A stretch of 12,922 nt of DNA from Patescibacteria group bacterium (GTDB lineage Bacteria > Patescibacteriota > Minisyncoccia > Phycocordibacterales > Phycocordibacteraceae): positions 1 through 12,922 of the forward strand of contig JAHJZL010000006.1 of assembly GCA_018826405.1 (NCBI GenBank), read 5' to 3'. The position numbers and the translations under genes were made by a program. Under the pieces are notes generated by a model, which worked only from the letters and a program-made list of their open reading frames with translations, made no database searches and was not told the DNA's origin. Positions 12,767 to 12,922 of the stretch are shown here, one piece after another (position 1 is the first letter of the stretch; every line of letters begins with the position of its first letter).

Positions 12767-12922
12767 TCTTCTCATCCTATCCAGAACCCTCCAGGCACTC
12801 CTTCCCGGGATGGGAAGGTGAACAAGTTGCCTGAGGATGATTCCAGCGCACCGCGAACAAGCGCGGTACCAGAAGGTCCTTGGGAAAATGCCCTGAAGCC
12901 GTCAAGCCTTGCCTAGAGGGTT
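12767..12922 (-). ncRNA. Candidate structured non-coding RNA (partial, minus strand), unknown family
   Basis: No convincing protein gene is present in this GC-richer stretch, but it is dense in base pairing. The outer segments 12785-12797 and 12910-12922 can pair over 13 positions; read as minus-strand RNA the helix is continuous with one G-U, whereas plus-strand RNA has a C-A mismatch. Hairpin 12850-12855/12862-12867 extends by two pairs through a U-G only on the minus strand. A third hairpin pairs 12800-12806 with 12812-12818. On the minus strand the element would end about 20 bases before the bidirectional terminator at 12731-12766. I compared it by eye with tmRNA, RNase P RNA, SRP RNA and 6S RNA and could not match any. 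It may extend past the window edge. An untranslated leader or chance pairing remain possible. Confidence 0.38.

Noticed and set aside
12800..12832. Superficial resemblance to the 5S rRNA segment CTTCCC...GAAG.GAAC
   Set aside because: The flanking 5S helices and conserved loop sequences are missing; the match is just a short hairpin.
12731..12915. Open plus-strand frame ending at TAG 12915, and an open minus-strand frame ending in TGA near 12776
   Set aside because: Both are open over about 45-60 codons, but the plus frame has no start except a late GTG and runs through the terminator, and the minus frame has a stop at 12915 with no start after it. Open frames on both strands are expected from the composition.
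1..12922. Recoded TGA (genetic code 25)
   Set aside because: TGA ends pilM and polA in tight operon overlaps, and no in-frame TGA interrupts a conserved protein.
1..12922. CRISPR array, insertion sequence, prophage or defence genes
   Set aside because: No spaced direct repeats, terminal inverted repeats, transposase, integrase or toxin-like ORFs were seen on either strand.

Overview
The window reads as a compact, gene-dense chromosomal segment of an uncultivated ultrasmall bacterium of the Candidate Phyla Radiation (Patescibacteria), most likely a parcubacterial lineage. This is inferred from gene content and protein style: a DUF5652-type small membrane protein, a lamin-tail-domain surface protein, a Mur ligase without the usual N-terminal domain, a short DNA polymerase III delta subunit, DNA polymerase I with a collapsed proofreading region, three tRNA genes without encoded CCA, and very short intergenic gaps. 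TGA is a normal stop codon (it ends pilM and polA), which argues against the code-25 lineages (Gracilibacteria, Absconditabacteria).

Layout from left to right. (1) Minus strand 2204 to 1: ruvX, a stand-alone tRNA-binding (EMAP/MetG C-terminal-like) protein, pilM and the start of a pilN-like gene, tightly packed. (2) Plus strand 2255 to 3281: a DUF5652-like membrane protein, tRNA-Ser(UGA), a two-helix membrane protein of unknown function and tRNA-Arg(GCG), closed by a bidirectional terminator. (3) Minus strand 3770 to 3336, an orphan methionine-rich membrane protein, then rpsT (4120 to 3857) with its own terminator. (4) Plus strand 4180 to 7564: ruvA, a MurE-like ligase, an anchored lamin-tail protein, tRNA-Lys(UUU) and peptide deformylase. 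(5) Minus strand 11001 to 7561: an overlapping tsaE-polA-holA operon for tRNA t6A modification and DNA replication or repair. (6) Plus strand 11059 to 12732: a PilB/GspE-type ATPase, closed by a strong palindromic terminator. (7) The last ~155 bases contain no convincing gene but show strong RNA-like pairing that fits a minus-strand transcript best.

The genes form three functional groups: type IV pilus machinery (pilM, pilN-like, pilB) split across the two ends; replication and recombination (ruvX, ruvA, polA, holA); and translation (three tRNAs, S20, tsaE, peptide deformylase, the tRNA-binding protein). A Mur ligase for envelope building and several small membrane proteins complete the set.

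The clearest general pattern is transcriptional. Many first genes have a -10 box, often an extended TGn -10, only 6-10 bases before the ATG, and I see no convincing Shine-Dalgarno sequence. This implies leaderless or nearly leaderless mRNAs, and it decided several start codons here. I see no phage, transposon, CRISPR array or defence island. The best lead for something undescribed is the candidate structured RNA at the right edge.
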